Assembly (NCBI GenBank): GCA_964528595.1
Contig: CAZGTM010000052.1
Coordinates: forward strand, 1 to 24,244
DNA from: CAYFKJ01 sp964528595
GTDB taxonomy: Bacteria; Pseudomonadota; Alphaproteobacteria; UBA2966
Length of the DNA stretch: 24,244 bases
Reading direction: 5' to 3'
The position numbers and the translations under genes are program-made. Numbering within the stretch: position 1 is the stretch's first letter; each line of letters begins with the position of its first letter. Below are positions 22,699-24,244 of the stretch, piece after piece. The notes below the pieces were generated by a model. It saw only the letters and a list, made by a program, of their open reading frames with translations. It was not told the origin of the DNA and searched no databases.

Positions 22699-23360
22699 GC
22701 TTGAAAACCGCTCGACTGCAATTGCCCGCGACGGCGGAGGCTCTGGCGGAACTGGAGATCGGCAGCGTCGTGTTTCTCGACGGGGTGGTCTATACGGGCC
22801 GGGAAGGTCTCTACAAACGGATTATCGATGAAGGGATCTCGCCGCCCGTTGATCTCGCCGCCATCGGCAACTGCAATTTTCATTGCTCGCCCGCCGCCGG
22901 CAAACGCGAAGACGGCAGCTTCGACGTCGGCGCGGTGACCGGTACTGCCAGCTTCCGCTTTTCCAAATGGATGAAGCGTTGGTTCGAAATGTCGGATTGT
23001 CGCGTCATTATCGGCAAGGGCGGCATGTCGGCGGAAGACTACCGCGATCATTTCGTGCCCAATGGTGCGGTTTACCTGACAACAGTGGGCTACGGCACCG
23101 GCGCCTTGCTGGGCCGCGGCATTAAGCGCGTGCAGGACGTGCACTGGCTGGAGGAGCTGGGCATCGCCCAGGCCATGTGGGTGTTGGAGGTCGAAAACTT
23201 CGGACCGTTCCTGGTCGAGAGCGATTTGCAGGGCCGTAGCCTGTTTGAGGAAGCTGGCGAAAAGATCAATGAACGCCTCGATGACCTCTATGCCGGGCTC
23301 AAAAAACCCGCGCTAGGGCGCTACGGCGAGACCACCTCGCGCGATGACGAGGTGATCTAG
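22695..23360 (+). CDS. Class I fumarase/tartrate dehydratase-type hydro-lyase, beta subunit, divergent motifs
   Basis: The 221-residue protein is the C-terminal-type half of a two-subunit Fe-S hydro-lyase. It starts at ATG 22695, overlapping the alpha stop (ATGA). The usual GRDxAHKR motif is VVYTGREGLYKRI (31-43), and the usual GPTTSxRMD region is VGAVTGTASFRFSKW (78-92). The general order (GSVVFLDGVVYTGR, CRVIIGKGGM, NGAVYLTTVGYG) is kept, so the fold is safe, but the changed motifs argue for a distinct subfamily and perhaps a substrate other than fumarate. Cys60 and Cys64 (GNCNFHC) form an extra Cys pair. It is the last enzyme gene of the operon. Confidence 0.85.
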   Translation: MSLKTARLQLPATAEALAELEIGSVVFLDGVVYTGREGLYKRIIDEGISPPVDLAAIGNCNFHCSPAAGKREDGSFDVGAVTGTASFRFSKWMKRWFEMSDCRVIIGKGGMSAEDYRDHFVPNGAVYLTTVGYGTGALLGRGIKRVQDVHWLEELGIAQAMWVLEVENFGPFLVESDLQGRSLFEEAGEKINERLDDLYAGLKKPALGRYGETTSRDDEVI

Positions 23361-23395
23361 ATGAACCAACTTAATGGTGCGCATCACCGCCCGAT

Positions 23396-23416
23396 CATGT
23401 AATAACCATTTACATG
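23396..23416. promoter_or_regulatory. TetR-type operator overlapping the tetR start codon
   Basis: The arms CATGTAA (23396-23402) and TTACATG (23410-23416) are exact reverse complements around 7 bases. The right arm contains the ATG of the regulator gene. TGTAAT (23398-23403) is a 5-of-6 match to a -10 box, which would put the transcript start only 3-4 bases before the ATG, so the mRNA may be nearly leaderless. The same 21-base pattern, with 17 identical positions, recurs at 24111-24131. Confidence 0.75.
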
Positions 23417-24052
23417 AGCAGATCGAAACGCGGCCGCGAGAAGCGGGGCTATCACCACGGCAATCTGGCGGAGGCGTTGATAAGTGCGGCTCTCGACCTG
23501 ATCGCCGAATACGGCCCGGCGGGTTTCAGCTTTGCCGAGGTGACGCGCGCCGTGGGCGTCAGTCCGGCGGCGCCTTATCGCCATTTCCGCGACCGAGACG
23601 CCCTGATGGCGGATATCGCCCGGCGCGGCTTCGACAAGTTCGCCGACCGCTTGTCAGATGGCTGGAACGAGGGCAAACCAGACGCGCTGTCCGCCTTCAA
23701 GAACGTCGGGCAGGCCTATCTGGCCTTTGCCCGCATGGAGCCGGCCTATTTCGCCGCCATGTTCGAAGCGCGGCTGCCGCCGGACACCAGCCGCGAATTG
23801 ACCCAGGCGACGGAACGCGCCTTCGGCGTGCTGCGCCAGGCTTGTGAGGCCCTGATCGCGCCGCTCCCGGAAAACAAACGTCCGCCGTCACTGATGATGG
23901 CGCTGCACGTCTGGGCCATGTCGCACGGTATCGCCTCCCTGTTCGGCCGGGGCGATGCCGCCCGGCGCCGGGTGCCCATGAAGCCCGAGGAACTGCTGGA
24001 AGCCAACATCCTGATCTATCTCGACGGTCTGGGGCTCGGCGGCGACAAATAA
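23414..24052 (+). CDS. TetR/AcrR-family transcriptional regulator
   Basis: The 212-residue protein has the TetR N-terminal DNA-binding domain at about 14-67 (NLAEALISAALDLIAEYGPAGFSFAEVTRAVGVSPAAPYRHFRDRDALM). A C-terminal ligand domain follows with the WHG-type segment ALHVWAMSHGIASLFG (about 165-180). A basic head (SRSKRGREKRGYHHG) precedes the fold. TetR repressors usually bind short palindromes at their own promoter and release them on binding a small ligand. The palindrome at 23396-23416 covers this gene's start, and a near-copy stands before the gene at 24140. No ribosome site is seen before the ATG. The gene lies 53 bp after the hydratase genes, but no copy of the palindrome was found in front of the sdhB-like gene, so control of that operon is not indicated. 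Confidence 0.9.
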   Translation: MSRSKRGREKRGYHHGNLAEALISAALDLIAEYGPAGFSFAEVTRAVGVSPAAPYRHFRDRDALMADIARRGFDKFADRLSDGWNEGKPDALSAFKNVGQAYLAFARMEPAYFAAMFEARLPPDTSRELTQATERAFGVLRQACEALIAPLPENKRPPSLMMALHVWAMSHGIASLFGRGDAARRRVPMKPEELLEANILIYLDGLGLGGDK

Positions 24053-24110
24053 TCGTCAATTTTTCTTGCCCGGCCTCTTGACTCCCGCCGATGGCCTCCC
24101 CATTTTGGTT

Positions 24111-24131
24111 AATGTAAATAACATTTACATG
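24111..24131. promoter_or_regulatory. Second TetR-type operator, before the DUF2852-like gene
   Basis: ATGTAAA (24112-24118) and TTTACAT (24124-24130) form a perfect inverted repeat around TAACA. Over 21 bases it matches the site at 23396-23416 at 17 positions, including the whole right half ATTTACATG. It lies 9 bases before ATG 24140, with the ribosome site GAGG (24131-24134) at its edge. Binding here should block expression of the downstream gene. Confidence 0.75.
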
Positions 24132-24139
24132 AGGATCCG

Positions 24140-24244
24140 ATGGATTTCGTCGACAAACTGGATGAACACGGGAAGGGAGCCTGGATCGGCGTCATGATCC
24201 TGAGCTTTATTCTCTTTTGGCCGGCCGGACTGGCGATCCTGGCC
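24140..24244 (+). CDS. DUF2852-like small membrane protein, cut by the window end
   Basis: Only the first 35 residues are in the window. They read MDFVDKLDEHGKGAWIGVMI and then a hydrophobic segment LSFILFWPAGLAILA. A short polar head followed by a membrane segment with FWPxGLAIL resembles the DUF2852 family of alphaproteobacterial membrane proteins. GAGG lies 5 bases before the ATG. The operator directly upstream links it to the TetR regulator. Function unknown; the rest of the gene lies outside. Confidence 0.7.
   Translation, partial: MDFVDKLDEHGKGAWIGVMILSFILFWPAGLAILA

Overview
The window looks like chromosomal DNA of a GC-rich alphaproteobacterium, most likely Rhodospirillales-like. The reasons are the codon use, the degenerate intergenic palindromes of the kind that give spurious 'MSALPPKADI' peptides in alphaproteobacterial genomes, the DUF2852-like gene start at the right edge, and the class III cyclases. 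No ribosomal or tRNA gene and no CRISPR array was seen, so placement below class is inference.

Region 1 (1-8232) is a loose, partly decaying accessory stretch. It holds a probable IS3-family end, two small genes on the minus strand, an ene-reductase gene with one frameshift, a class III cyclase/TPR gene with two frameshifts, a solitary ectoine-synthase-like gene with a TTG start, a small methyltransferase, a remnant of another cyclase domain, and a secreted caspase-like protein with SEL1-like repeats. Gaps carry degenerate palindromic repeats.

Region 2 (8233-14246) is metabolic. An isochorismatase-family amidase lies divergent from a HicB-type antitoxin gene that has no hicA beside it but has a good promoter overlapped by a 7+2+7 palindrome. 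Next comes a co-directional cluster: PaaZ/BoxD-type aldehyde dehydrogenase, acetolactate-synthase-like ThDP enzyme, YihU-like beta-hydroxyacid dehydrogenase and a RidA-like protein without the usual Arg. It looks like a small catabolic pathway of unknown substrate.

Region 3 (14395-17682) is a tight three-gene unit: a periplasmic cupredoxin, a second exported protein, and a membrane-bound cyclase with a periplasmic sensor domain and a HAMP domain. The cyclase appears to lack about 9 residues of its catalytic core. I infer a periplasmic sensing module, perhaps for copper or redox state.

Region 4 (17690-24244) has a multi-span membrane protein facing away from a translationally coupled operon: iron-sulfur subunit, two cytochrome b anchors, flavoprotein, and a two-subunit class I fumarase-like hydro-lyase. 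This would couple succinate/fumarate (or an analogue) redox chemistry with hydration. The flavoprotein lacks the His used for covalent FAD, and the hydratase beta subunit has divergent motifs. A TetR regulator follows. A palindrome over its start codon is nearly repeated in front of the next gene, a truncated DUF2852-like membrane protein, which suggests autoregulation and a small shared regulon.
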